Assembly: GCA_002633025.1 (NCBI GenBank)
Contig: NMRB01000016.1
Coordinates: 687,131-751,130 of the forward strand
Direction of reading: 5' to 3'
Length of the DNA stretch: 64,000 nt
Origin: Notospermus geniculatus
Lineage: Eukaryota; Nemertea; Pilidiophora; Heteronemertea; Lineidae
Part shown: piece after piece, positions 21,166 to 32,118 of the stretch
Numbering within the stretch: position 1 is the first letter of the stretch
Layout of the letters: every line of letters starts with the position of its first letter
Made by a program: the position numbers and the translations under genes
Notes under the pieces: model-generated
Seen by the model: only the letters and a program-made list of their open reading frames with translations
What the model was told of the DNA's origin: nothing
Databases searched by the model: none

Positions 21166-23665
21166 CTATCTCAAATGTGAGGTCTGTGTTGGGTTTGATA
21201 CTGAACAATGGGTTAAGGAAGAACTGGACATCATACAGTGGACAACATTGCAGTGACACCTTCTTGCAATTGAACCATTTTGCTGCATCAGCACTTGTGC
21301 AGTCCCTGTGCTTAAATTTGGGCCATCAATCATTGCAGAAAAAGGATACATTCCCTCCAGACCCTTCTTTCCGTAGCACCATTCAGACTGAATGATGAAT
21401 TCTGATTTCTCTCCAGAGCTCATGGACTTCACAGCTTCGTCCCACTGCAATGAGAATGGAGTGTACAACAAAAAACATGCAACTGATAGGAAGTACTGAG
21501 TATGTATGTTGTCTAGACACTTAGAAACACTGATATTACATGTATCTGAGAGGATTGGCGAAGAACACTGATATTATCTGAGAGGATATTGGTGAAGAAA
21601 ATGTATCTACATGTACATTTCATCGTTCAATGCTAAACTTACCCCTTTAATAACTTTGTTAGCACCAACTTTGAATCTGAAAGGTATTTTCTTCCCCTTT
21701 TTTGCTAAAAGAAGGGAAGAAAAAAGAGACTTTTTCATACTGAACTAGCAAATGTGAAAGCAGCTTAACAGAATCCGATACCAAATAGAAGCTCCAAGCT
21801 GTTTACATGAATAGCCAGCACAGAACTCCTGACCTGTGATGGTACCAAATAGAAGCTCCAAGCTGTTTACATGAATAGCCAGCACAGAACTCCTGACCTG
21901 TGATGGTACCAAATAGAAGCTCCAAGCTGTTTACATGAATAGCCAGCACAGAACTCCTGACCTGTGATGGTACGGAGTCAGTCAATGCATTCAAGGCACT
22001 ACAACTACCAGAACTTCTCAGTCAGATAAAACGGTCAACCAGACTAATGAAGGGTTCAGACCCACAGTATTGTTACGTTTTACTCCTCGGGATCTGGAAC
22101 AAAGGGGGTCCAAGGGCGGATTTGTATCTTTGAGAAATCGAATAAATCCATCATCATCGTAAAATGCAAGAACACGAGTTCCTTATTCAGGACCCTCCTT
22201 TGTTCAAGATCCCGAGGAGTAAAACGTAACAGTATCGTAATATAGTAATGGCTGCATACCGCCAACAACATTGCTATCGAAGACTTCTCCATTTGGTAAC
22301 TTCCCAGTGTACCACACTTCTATAGTGTCTCCTTTTGATGGATAGTCTCGCTTGTTTCCTTTCTTTAGGACCCTTTTTTCATACTTAGGAGGACCTTCAT
22401 CCTGCAAAACAAACATGTCACAAACAGTGGATTTCTTCCAATGGATTCACATATTTATATTCTGCTGGCCTACTGATTGAATCCCCTTATCAGCAATTGC
22501 GTCACCATCCGACTCCTTTTTAATTACCTTCACCCCAATAGTCTTCATTGCAGACCTTCCACTGTGGTAAGTGCATAAAGCCTAGTTTATACTTCGACGC
22601 AAGACCATCGGCGTCCGACGCACAATCAAAATCTGTACACCGACATAAGCCTACTTCATTAGGTCGGCGTCCAGATTTTGATCGCGCGTCGGACGCCGAT
22701 GGTCGTGCGTCGAAGTATAAACTAGGCTTAAGACAGAATCTTAAAACTAGGAAGACATACTCAATATCAGACCCAGTGGAAACATTAGCACATGGAATTC
22801 TCATTAAAACAAATACAATTAATTCTTCACCATCACCCAGTTTTACCTGAACTACTTCAAGTTTCTTTGTGCCTTCAGTGATAGTCTTCACATCTGCTTT
22901 CTTTTGGGCTGCAGTTGTGTCTTCTTCACCTTCTTTTCTGAAAGCCTATAGAAGAAAATGTCCTGATTAGTCATCTGGTGTTCTTTAATCATACCTGACA
23001 TAATTAAAGTGGGAGATCCAGGAGTATCAACACAATCACTTGCTCCAAAATAAGAAATTGAGGAGGAAAATGCCTGCTAGACAATTAAATTGCTTGTTTT
23101 TGACCTACCAGGGGGAGGAAAAGACAGCAACCAGGCTGAGTGTGTTATGATCTCAGCCTCTCCAGCAAATATTTCAATCCCTGTAGTCAACCATAAACAA
23201 GTATAAAATTTACTTTTTGCTCAAACAGTTTGTTGTAGTCTTCAATAAGTTGTGTCTTTGACTTCTTCTTTGCTACATTTGCCAGTGTACCTTTCAGGCC
23301 ATGGTCAGCCATAAACTGAAATAGAAATTGACATAAGAATAGGGATGGAAAAACCAGAGAAAGAGATGATACAATATGAGCGCTTTAGCCACAGAGTTTA
23401 GCAAGGTGCAAAGGCGTGCTCTTTTCCACAGAAGTGGTTGCCTTTTAAAAAATATAAATTGATGCATTTACCACCAAAAGTGGGCAGCCAAGTGTGTCTA
23501 CCCTGCCTTTTGAATTCTCCCGCTGAAAACATTAGATATATCGGTACTGGTACCTACCTGGAATGAAGCAATCTCTTGCAAGTACCCACAGAGTTCCTTT
23601 TTGCTCACATCATCACTTGCTAATTGCTCAGCAGTGTACTTAGGGGTCACATCATTCTCAGCCAT
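21166..23665 (-). CDS. FKBP3: FKBP-type peptidyl-prolyl isomerase 3 (nuclear FKBP25-like)
   Basis: FKBP3 is a nuclear prolyl cis-trans isomerase with an N-terminal basic helix bundle and a C-terminal FK506-binding domain. The minus-strand exons are 23558-23665 (ATG at 23665; YTAEQLASDDVSKKEL), 23214-23315 (GTLANVAKKKSKTQLIEDYN), 22847-22945 (acidic/Lys linker), 22260-22401 (DEGPPKYEKRVLKKGNK, then VWYTGKLPNGEVFDSN), 21643-21704 (KKIPFRFKVGANKVIKG) and a last exon ending at 21444 (WDEAVKSMSSGEKSEF, then SEWCYGKKG). The order and spacing match vertebrate FKBP3. The oddity is that the family's closing IPPN...FEVEL strand is not recognisable after YGKKG. The frame instead continues as LEGMYPFSAM, then GPNLSTGTAQVLM, to a stop at 21166. 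The end may be divergent, frameshifted, or on an unrecognised exon. Several transposons sit in its introns. Confidence 0.92.
21778..21972. repeat. Three tandem copies of a 64-bp unit
   Basis: The unit contains TACCAAATAGAAGCTCCAAG and AGCACAGAACTCCTGACCTG. Three nearly identical copies lie with a 64-bp period in an FKBP3 intron. Confidence 0.9.
22068..22234. mobile_element. MITE-like hairpin next to an FKBP3 exon
   Basis: The left end TATTGTTACGTTTTACTCCT mirrors the right end AGGAGTAAAACGTAACAGTA, and the inverted arms extend through CGGGATCT. The outer bases are TA on each side, compatible with a TA target duplication. It ends 25 bp from the donor of the exon at 22260. Confidence 0.8.
22579..22728. 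mobile_element. MITE-like hairpin, 150 bp, TAA target duplication
   Basis: The ends AGCCTAGTTTATACTTCGAC and GTCGAAGTATAAACTAGGCT are exact complements, and long inverted arms carry GGCGTCCGACGC. It is flanked by TAA at 22576-22578 and 22729-22731. No coding capacity; PIF/Harbinger-like by target site. It is in an FKBP3 intron. Confidence 0.88.
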
Positions 23666-24502
23666 GACTAAAATAGTTGGGATCAGAATTTATAATTTCA
23701 ACATTATAAAACCAAATTCTTCATTTTCTGTTGGTCAGGTGTGATGGATACCGGACAGAGTGAGTACGGTACGGTAGTTAATGAGTATAATTCCTCCAAG
23801 GGTAGGCCAAGGCATAATCCCAGTATTATCAACCTACTGGCTTCATGGTGGACTAATGGTAGGTAGGCCTTATTCAGTTAATACCTAACATCAAAATAGG
23901 TAGAGACCTTCTTAATATGTAGGTAAAAATTCCCAAGTAAATTTATATCCCAAAAGGTAAAAACCCTGAAGGTAAAAATCACCAAAAGTAGGCCCTAGGT
24001 AAAATAAAAATTCCCAACCTAGGGAATGCCCAACAAAAATTTGAAGGAAGGTATAAAAATACCTTCTAAATACCTACTAAATACTAAATATACCTCAAAT
24101 AGTTTCTTCTCTTTTTTGCCCACAAGTGGAAATTTTTACCTTTCCATTCGATTGGGGGATTTTGACCTTTGCCTTTGGGGATTTTTAGCTTTGGGATTTT
24201 ATTTCACCTACTTCTGGATCTAATATGGCCTACCTGTCACCCCTTCTTATCTAGTAGGCCTACCGGTATTGTGCTTTTACTGTAAACAATGGTAAATATT
24301 ACGCGTGTATGTAGCCTATTCATTAGCCAATCTCTATTTACTAAGAACCACAATAAACCGAAATTGAAAAACTGAACCTAGGGCCTAGGCCTAGGCCTGC
24401 CCTACTGCATGCCTGCATGTTTTTATTCTACTTATGTTTGTCCGTCTAAAAGCTTGTAGCTTATGTTCATTGTTGTGATATATCGGACGTAAAATAAAGA
24501 TT
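23666..24502. other. Spacer upstream of FKBP3, no gene seen
   Basis: This is AT-rich sequence with repeats of AGGTAAAAA/CCAAA type at 23920-24200 and AGGCCT words. It must include the FKBP3 promoter, but no specific element was recognised. Confidence 0.5.
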
Positions 24503-24534
24503 ATCTCATCTCATCTCATCTCATCTCATCTCAT
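24503..24534. repeat. (ATCTC)n microsatellite
   Basis: About six perfect copies of the pentamer ATCTC. Confidence 0.95.
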
Positions 24535-24730
24535 GCCCTAGACTATAAGTATGCTAGTAGATACCGGTAGGCCTACGCTAGACGTGAATGGGCTTCCGGC
24601 TGGGGGCATCATGCTGCTGCTGCAGCATTGATCACAGTTTCTTGTGGTTAGACCGGGGATCATAGGTCCTTACACACTGTAGCTAGGCCTAGGCCTAGCC
24701 TACTGACAATAATGTATGGCCGGGGTTATA

Positions 24731-24900
24731 GACACGGATCCGTTTCTCCAATACGATTATGGCGCTTGGAGACAGGGATGATCCGTTTCCCGAATGGCCG
24801 GGCTGTAGACACGGATCCGTGCCTCCAAGTTGATGATCGCTCTTGGAGACACGGATCCGTGTCACTAAGATGAGAATCGTCCTTGGAGACACGGATCCGC
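24731..24900. repeat. Cluster of GACACGGATCCGT inverted repeats
   Basis: GACACGGATCCGT-like blocks occur at 24731, 24811, 24848 and 24888, separated by CTTGGAGACA-type words on alternating strands. The core ACGGATCCGT is itself palindromic. It may be a decayed transposon; there is no gene. Confidence 0.7.
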
Positions 24901-25217
24901 CCCCGACGGCGGAAAAGTGAACATTTGTGATAGTGTGGTGTAGTGCCGACGGTGATTGACGCACGTTCCTCCCCAAGAAGAGCTTTCGACATTCGACCCG
25001 TTTCAGGCCAAGCAAGTTGCCGCGACGGTCGACACGCAAACATGCCTACCGGTACCTTTATTTGGGCTTCAAGGCCCTACTTCATGTACTTTGTAGGCCT
25101 AAGTTGAAATGAGGGGATTGCGTTGTAGCACGATTTGAGGGTCATTTCTTACGCAAAGTTTCTCCGTTATAGGCCTCGAGGCCCTAAATTTTTGTTTTGT
25201 AAGGCATGTAATAGTAA

Positions 25218-25676
25218 TACCCGCCGCACATGAGTGCAATTTTGTCTCCAACTATGGAGATTTTTGCCTCCTACGTGCAAATGTCATCGTGTGCGGTGGT
25301 CGGAGACGGATTTTTTTGCCTCCAAAGCAGATCAAACATGTTTGATCGGAGGAGACAAAAATCTCCTATGGAGGCAACGTTGTCATCGTGTGCGGTGGTT
25401 GGAGGCGGAGGCGGAGACGGATGCAAAACAGTCTGACCAATCAAGAGACGTGGTGACGTCATTTTATAACGTCATGACATTGTTATATAAATGACGTCAC
25501 ACATGTTTCCATTCGTCCCGGATTTTTTTCGGTGACGAATGACGTCACCATGGTCACGCCGCATCTACAGGAGACAAATTTGCACTCGTCTGCGGTGTGC
25601 GGTGACAGGATGCTGAGACAAAAATCTCCTATGGAGGCAACGTCGGAGACAAAATTGCACTCGTGTGCGGCAGGTA
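25218..25676. mobile_element. Non-autonomous transposon, 459 bp, TAA target duplication
   Basis: The termini TACCCGCCGCACATGAGTGC and the inverted GCACTCGTGTGCGGCAGGTA differ at two positions and continue through AATTTTGTCTCC. It is flanked by TAA at 25215-25217 and 25677-25679. The interior holds further copies of TCGTGTGCGGTGGT and GAGACAAAAATCTCC in both orientations. No coding capacity was seen. Confidence 0.85.
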
Positions 25677-25834
25677 TAAGACCGGTAGATCTAGGCCTAA
25701 AACTTTTTCCCTGACCCTAAAGTTCAGGAATTTTCTTCGGGCTCAGAGTAGGCCCATTTTCAGTAAAAAAAGGGGAAAAAACACGAGAGAGAGAGAGAGA
25801 GAGAACGGGTGAAAAAAAAGCGGGGAAAAGCATC

Positions 25835-25907
25835 GTCCAAGCGGAGATTCGAACCAGGGACCTTTGGATTTCTAGGCAAACGCTCTAGCCGACTGAGCTA
25901 CCGAGGC
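25835..25907 (-). tRNA. tRNA-like sequence, probably a pseudogene or tRNA-derived SINE head
   Basis: On the minus strand, an A-box-like TAGCTCAGTCGGCTAGAGC and a B-box-like GGTTCGAATCTCC are spaced as in a tRNA, and the total length is canonical (about 73-74 nt). The anticodon loop CTAGAAA would give AGA. The acceptor (GCCTCGG against CTTGGAC) and T stems pair poorly, and a serine tRNA would need a long variable arm that is absent. A T-rich tract and a (CT)n tract follow on the minus strand, as in SINE tails. A functional tRNA is unlikely. Confidence 0.5.
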
Positions 25908-26314
25908 AGCTGAGAGAGGTTAGGCCTAGCCGCCTAAATCTAGGCCTAAATCTAGCATGCTAGGCCTAAGAACCGTGCACTTGTCATGCTTGTTGACTTG
26001 ATCTGTTCTTCTTGGACATGTGGAATTAGGCCTATACTGAATTATACTGTCCCTCCAAGATCTGTTCAATCAACTCGCTAGCTACCCCATGTTCAGTATT
26101 TATTACACACAATAAGATGTTACGTTCTATATGTTATGAATATTAGCCTCTTAGATTTTGAAATGTGATCATGATTTGGGGAAAATCGGAAGTAAAAATG
26201 CTGGGTTTCATACTCGATTCACATGTACCGCTAATCAGGTCAAGTCGATGGTCACGAACCTAGGGACAAGCGGATTAACTAAAATATCTAGGTCACGTCG
26301 CGATGGTCCCGAAC

Positions 26315-27111
26315 CAACCTCGTCCCCAGGATCTAACTCGAAATTTCTTCTGCTTTTGCCTTGGGACGAGGTCATTTTCGGCTTCGATCGTTAGACCCTG
26401 GATTCACCAACCTCGTTCCCAGGGGTATAGTTCGCTTTCTGACAATATGGCGGTCGCGTCACTAACCCCTGGCATCAGCTTTGGATTTAACGCACGTGAT
26501 TGGTTGACGGCAAACCGTCAAATATATCCAAGAATATACCCAAAGAAATTTTCAAAATAGTTTGGATCAAACCAGAAGGTTATCTATATCCAGGTTTGAT
26601 GATTTTTTGTAAAAAGAATTTAAAAAGCACAAGTAAGTATTTCAAATTGATTATTTTGACTCGTGCTGCCACCTATACTTAGTCCAAGATTCTTGGATTA
26701 GCAACCGAAGCTGATTCCAGGGGTTAGTGAGCGAGTGGTCCGAGGTTGTCTGAGCGAACTATACCCCTGGGGACGAGGTTGTGGATTCACTTCCAAGATT
26801 CTTGGCACCTCGTCCCCAACGCTTATTTCAAGTATAGTATAGTATTGTATCAACCTCGGTTACAGTAATGATTGTAAAAAGATATATTTTCATTAAACTG
26901 TGTTATAAACATTTATGTCTATCATCAGAAAGAATAATGTTTGCTTTGATATGAAAAATAAAATAAAATGAACCATATTTTAATCCATTTTCCAAGGTAT
27001 TTCAAATTTCAAATCGGTTATGACGTCAGGCCGATAGCCAATCACAGACGAGGTACTCGGTTCTGAAGCCAGGGCTTAACAAGCCAACGTTAAGCCCTGG
27101 GAACGAGGTTG
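26315..27111. mobile_element. Mutator-like non-autonomous element, outer copy (797 bp)
   Basis: The ends are CAACCTCGTCCCCAGG and the inverted CCTGGGAACGAGGTTG. An exact 10-bp direct repeat GGTCCCGAAC flanks it at 26305-26314 and 27112-27121. A 9-10 bp duplication is typical of Mutator-like elements. A related uninterrupted sequence (GATGGTCACGAACCTAGG) at about 26248 resembles the empty site. It is interrupted by a second element at 26408-26781. Confidence 0.8.
26408..26781. mobile_element. Mutator-like non-autonomous element, inner copy (374 bp)
   Basis: The ends CAACCTCGTTCCCAGGGGTA and the inverted TACCCCTGGGGACGAGGTTG belong to the same family as the surrounding element. An exact 9-bp direct repeat TGGATTCAC flanks it at 26399-26407 and 26782-26790, so it inserted into the outer copy later. 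No transposase is present. Confidence 0.88.
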
Positions 27112-27235
27112 GGTCCCGAACCTAGCGACAGATGGACACACTAATATATATTTAGTCTCGGTCACCCAGCCGCTGTTGCGAATCTGGGTAATCGCTCACC
27201 CCACCCAGCATGGCAAGCCGTTTGTTCATTATTGC

Positions 27236-27400
27236 AAAAACTTAGTTTTTGCTCCAGAAACTAGGTTTCTGACTTCAAAAACTAAGTTTCTGGTCCAGAA
27301 ACTTAGTTTTTGGACATCTAATTAGTTTTGGATCCAGAAACTTAGTTTCACGAGCAAAAACTAAGATTCTGCACTAAAAAAGTTTCTGGACCAAAATCTT
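27236..27400. repeat. Degenerate repeat of AAACTTAGTTTT / AAAACTAAGTTT
   Basis: About eight copies of an AAACTTAGTTT-like word alternate with its complement and with CCAGAAAC linkers. Many mutually pairing hairpins are possible. Confidence 0.8.
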
Positions 27401-27988
27401 CTGAAGTCAATCTAGGCCCCAGCACAAACGTAAAAACGTAAAAACGCAAAACAGAGCAAAATCGCGTATTCAGTGGGGGGGGGGGGTAGTCTCGCCTTAA
27501 AAAATATGCAAAGAGAACATCAATCGGTCCACTGGTTACGATTCTTCGTGTGGTACAGGCCTATTTTTGAAATTCAGTTATTTTGGACGCTGAATATTCA
27601 TATATAGAAATGTAAAAGTTCCACATAAAAACGCCTTGGCCATAAACATGCTGCAACTGTATCCTCTATAATTAAAATTACTTTTGTAGCCTAAATTAGG
27701 CCTGGCCCACCAGTCTATTAATCTTATTAAAGGTCCATAAAAGTCCTCTTTGTGCTAACATCTGCGTTTCAGCATCGAAGAGACATTCGGTAGATCAGTT
27801 TTGATACAGTTGCAGGCGGCGCTGTCTCAACGCAGCAGTGCTGCGCCCCAACGGCGCTCTCAAACTCCGACAGTTAGGCCTTCGACCCTCATGATTGTGC
27901 ATCGCGATGCGAATAGCAATTAGGAGAAAGCCTACTGGAATTTTTTTTCAGGCCTGATGATCTCAGGAAGAAGCAAGAATCTACGAGC

Positions 27989-30800
27989 ATGGATGAATAT
28001 GAACAGCACTTCTCCTTGTCTAGGCCTACTGGTGGACTCCACACGTCCGTTGCCGCTACTGTGAATTGGACCATCGGTTCCGAACGAAATGGCAACTTCC
28101 TGTACGTTCTGTACGATTTTGTCGTTTATTCCATGTTTATAATCGTAGCGGTTGGTGTTTCTGGCAGTATTCTGACCGTCATGGTGGCTGCCATGAGCCA
28201 TAATAGAAAACATACTGCAAGCGTCTATATGATTGGCTTAGCCATTCCTGATGGCGTCATACTACTTCAGGAGGGGATAGGGACACCAATATGGCGAAGT
28301 GGAACAGCAACATTTTGGCCATCCAGAGAACTCGAATTCGAGTAAGTATAGTGTCGGGATACATTTTATACAGAGAAAGCAGGACATTTCTTAACTTCAA
28401 ATCGCTTTTTGGTCGCACATCTCGCCAACTTTCTCAGCACAGCTCGCAGATGTGTAGGTCTTTGTTGTCTAATCAGTTGGCTGAGTAGTTGTCGCCCAAA
28501 ATATACTTGACGGTTTGCGCTGACATTTGTTTGATAACCACTACATGTATGTCTGAAACTTGTGTTCATAATCGTTGTCCTCGTCATTATCGTCCTCCTC
28601 ATCGTCGTCCTCGCTCGTTCTCGTCGTCATCGACCTCGTCATCATCGTTATCGTCCTTCTCCTCCTCATCGGCCTCGTCATCATCATCGGCCTCGTCATC
28701 ATCATCGTCATTGTCTTCGTCATTATCATCATCCTCATCGTCCTTGTCCTCATCACCACCTTCATCGTCCTCATCGGCCTCGTCATCATCGTCCTCATCT
28801 TCGTCCTCCTCCTCCTCATCATCATCATCCTGATCGCCCTCTTTCTCGTCATCACCCTCATCGCCCTCATCGTCATCGTCATCACCGTCTTCGTCCTCGG
28901 TATCATCTCCGTCATTAGTTTAAATAACTAACCTATTGATAGTCTTCACTGCCCTACGTGTAAGTATGCGCATATTTACGTACCGGGTCATAAAAATATT
29001 GTTCTTATCTTAAAAGGTTCATATATTTTGTGACGTACGCATGTGCGATGACATCAGGAATCACTTTAGCGGCCATGTCGTTGGATCGGTTCATTGCTAT
29101 CCGGTATCCAATGATCGCCAAAAAAATATGTACCATTTCCAATGCCAAAATAATAGTCATTATCATCAACGTGTTAATTGTTGGGGCAAATGTGTCGACA
29201 TTTTTCTGCCATGCGTACATCAAGGACAGTGTTTCAGGTAAGGATCGTTTGCCGAGGAAAAACTACGTTCAGTAATACCATAAAGGAATCAACCATAAAG
29301 GTTTAACTGCGAACGATGAGCTTACTGAGGGATACACTTCCTGTGTTGCCACCAGATGTCTCTCACTGCCTGAATTTTGGCTTTACGTAATAGGCACGAG
29401 CTTCAACTTTTTTTGTGGTGAAGAGGTACATGAACCTGCCAACATGATGCTTTGAATTCCATTTCTGATGATAACTGATCATGAGCTATTTTCAGCACAA
29501 TTAGTGTTCCATGTACAAATGTACGTCAGCCTATTCAAATGTACACCGATGACCCTGAACACACATCGTTCGTGGGGTTCTCATTAATTCAGACCTTTTG
29601 TATCATAAGATCAACTAGTCGGAATTCAACAAAATTTGCAGTGAATGTGCAGAAGGGTCTTGCCTATCACAAGGAAACGTGAGAATGCAAATCTGTTGGG
29701 TTTTAAAGGGATATTGTCCACATTTATAAAATGCTAAATTTGTCAGTTGAATCTTTATGGTTGATTCCTTTATGGTAATACCGGTCAGAAAAAATATTGT
29801 GTAATAAGCTGCTTGTGCAGTAAGCTACATGACTGAGATGAACTACACGTACATCATTCTTGAAGGCTTCCCGGTACAAAAACCATTCCGATCCGACAGC
29901 AAAGTCGCGTTGGAAGCTGTTGCGTTCGTTGCTAGATGTGAACTCTAAGTCCTGCAGATGACATGAATCTTGCGTATCCGTAAGAGAGGAAAGCAAGTAA
30001 CATGACAAAGTATGGACGAGAAGAAACACACACGGTTGTGAAGAGGAACACAGAAATGGTGCGACTGGAAATTAGAGAAGACTTGAGCCCGGTACATCAC
30101 CTTGTACATCCAAGCTGAAGTGCGAGAACAATAATGGTGACTTTTCGCAACCGCCCAGGTTGGGGCAACGACAACGCTTATCTTTGTTCAGCTACACTCA
30201 GACGATAGAAAATCGTAACCTTTCCGGGCGTTTGCGAAAAAATCTTACCAATCCCTGTGTATAGAAGTTCTATTTACCTTTTTCTTTTCCATTTCATTTC
30301 GAAAAGGAATCGAGGTCCTCATTCTATCGGTACCAGGACACCCCGAATACGAGGTTCTGTTCTCAAATTTTCAGTTGATATTTGGAAGTGTTCTTCCATC
30401 AATCATAATCATAGTCAGCAATATTGGTATCGTTCTGACTGTACGCGGAGCTTCAAAGAATCGAGCAAAGATGGGTGTTGGACCTGACGAGGGGAGAGAC
30501 CAACGAGAAAAACAGTTGACATCGATGCTGATCATTGTAAGCATGGCATATTTGTGTACGACAATACCATATAGGATTTTTATGGCGCTGCTCGAGGTGC
30601 CGGCTGTAGCAGAAGCGTATGATGTAGAAGACACCTTTTCTAATGCATTGTTCAATATATTGGATTATTTCTTTTTTGACATCTGGATGTGTAATCATGC
30701 AGTTAACTTTTACTTGTACTGTCTCGCAGGAGGAGAAAGATTCAGACAGGACACGAAAGTAATATTAAAGAAGTTGTTCTGCTTGTTGTGCAGACATTGA
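27989..30800 (+). CDS. Class A GPCR, family A copy 1 (355 aa)
   Basis: Exons 27989-28341, 29017-29237 and 30307-30800 join in frame (phases 2 and 1) into 355 residues ending at TGA. The N-terminus is short (NWT sequon). TM1-2 are in exon 1 (SVYMIGLAIPDGVILL; Asp88 as the TM2 sodium-site residue). TM3-4 are in exon 2 (MTSGITLAAMSLDRFIAIRY, a DRF version of DRY). TM5-7 are in exon 3 (NFYLYCL in place of NPxxY). The nearly universal TM1 Asn is Ser60 here (GVSGS against GVPGN in sister copies). Receptor type and topology are clear; ligand, tissue and G protein are unknown. Peptide or chemosensory reception is only a guess from the family style. Confidence 0.88.
28560..28915. repeat. Long TCG/TCA/TCC trinucleotide-rich repeat in intron 1
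   Basis: About 355 bases of imperfect (TCRTCN)n, mostly CTCATCGTC, within intron 1 of receptor A1. All frames stay open through it because of composition, and none is a real gene. Confidence 0.92.
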
Positions 30801-30925
30801 TGGTCAATCCCGACGTAAAGCAAGATTTTTCTGGGAAACCAAACTCCACCAATATTTAAACTCAATCATCAGCGGCAGTCTCATTTAGTTGACAGTGTTT
30901 AAACTCATGTATTCTCTTTCCTTCC

Positions 30926-30931
30926 AATAAA
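30926..30931 (+). terminator. Poly(A) signal of receptor A1
   Basis: AATAAA about 126 bases after the receptor A1 stop codon. Confidence 0.6.
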
Positions 30932-31286
30932 GACACCTTACAGAAACTGTATGGTGTATATTTACATAAAAATATCACTATCGTTGGTTAAATATAACTT
31001 AATGTTTGCTGCCTGCTGAAATCTAACACTCAAATTGCATCACCGGAATAGCAATACCATATCAACATATTATTTGTTTATAAAGGTAAGGACATTTTCA
31101 ACAGTGGCAGTGATGGAGAAGTTGCTGAATTCACCACATAACCGATACTGTTGATCTCAATAAATTTGATATACCAGAAAAGCAAACTCTTGTACATCAT
31201 GTCACATTACCTTCGACTCCATGCCGTCCAAAACATGAATTTTGTACGTCTATAATTTACCGTGACCCCAGCAAGAATCTGAGAGA

Positions 31287-32118
31287 ATGAGACATGTTGG
31301 AGGATTTGTACAGCACAATTTTTCTGGCCTCCATACGGCTGCCGTAACTGAATTGTATTGGACCATAGGTATTCGAATTGGGACGGGACAAAACTACCTC
31401 ATGCGTATTGTGTATGTGCTGTACAATGTTGTCGCCAATCTCATAATTGTGATCGCAGCGGTTGGTGTCCCTGGCAACATTCTGACCGTCATGGTGGCTG
31501 CCATGAACCGTAATAGAAAACACACTTCAAGCATCTATATGATTGGCTTAGCCATTCCTGATGGTGTTATTCTTCTTCAACTCGGGATTGGTGGATCTCT
31601 GAGGCTAAGTGGAATAACAACATTTTTACCGTCCAAAGAACTGGAATTTGAGTAAGTTTAACAACGGTGGGGACACTTTTACTGGCGAAGAACGTCTTCT
31701 GTAACTCGTATCACGACTACTCTCGGTCTACAGACTCACAATTCCCGACATTTAGCCAAGAAAATTTCCTGCTGGCCAACTTATTGCCGCCGGTACCTAC
31801 TTACATTGTGAATTTTAATTTTTTTGTTCGTTTTTATTTCAAAAGGTTCCGTTATTTCATTTTGTACTCCTGTGCGATGACATCAGGAATCACCTTAGCG
31901 GCCATGTCGTTGGATCGGTTCGTTGCTGTCTGGTATCCAATGGCCGCCAAAAGAATATGCACCGTTACCAATGCCAAAATAATAGTCATTATCNCTTTTT
32001 TGACATCTGGATGTGTAATCATGCAGTTAACTTTTACTTGTACTGTCTCGCAGGAGGAGAAAGGTATAGGCAGGATACAAAGGTTATCTTAAAGAAGTTG
32101 TTTTGCTTGACGCGATGA
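31287..32118 (+). CDS. Class A GPCR, family A copy 2, cut by a contig join
   Basis: Exon 1 (31287-31651; TM1-2 with GVPGN and GLAIPDGVILLQLGI) and most of exon 2 (31846-31993; TM3 with MSLDRFVAVWY and the start of TM4) are normal. A lone N at 31994 then joins exon 2 directly to the last 124 bases of exon 3 (TM7: FFDIWMCNHAVNFYLYCL, stop TGA at 32116-32118). The rest of TM4, intron 2 and TM5-6 are missing. Because the break falls exactly on the N, this is best read as missing assembly sequence, not a true deletion. The gene is probably intact in the animal. Confidence 0.8.

Noticed and set aside
22520-22891. Open frames of 100-123 codons on both strands in an FKBP3 intron
   Set aside because: They run through the palindromic element at 22579-22728, whose arms give mirrored peptides on both strands.
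24695-25043. Overlapping minus-strand open frames with repeated DPCL and RIRVS motifs
   Set aside because: They translate the GACACGGATCCGT repeat cluster; the periodic peptide only mirrors the DNA repeat.
28489-28931. Long open frames rich in Ser, His/Arg or Ile/Val
   Set aside because: They come from the TCG/TCA/TCC repeat in intron 1 of receptor A1 and are open in several frames at once; no independent coding signal.
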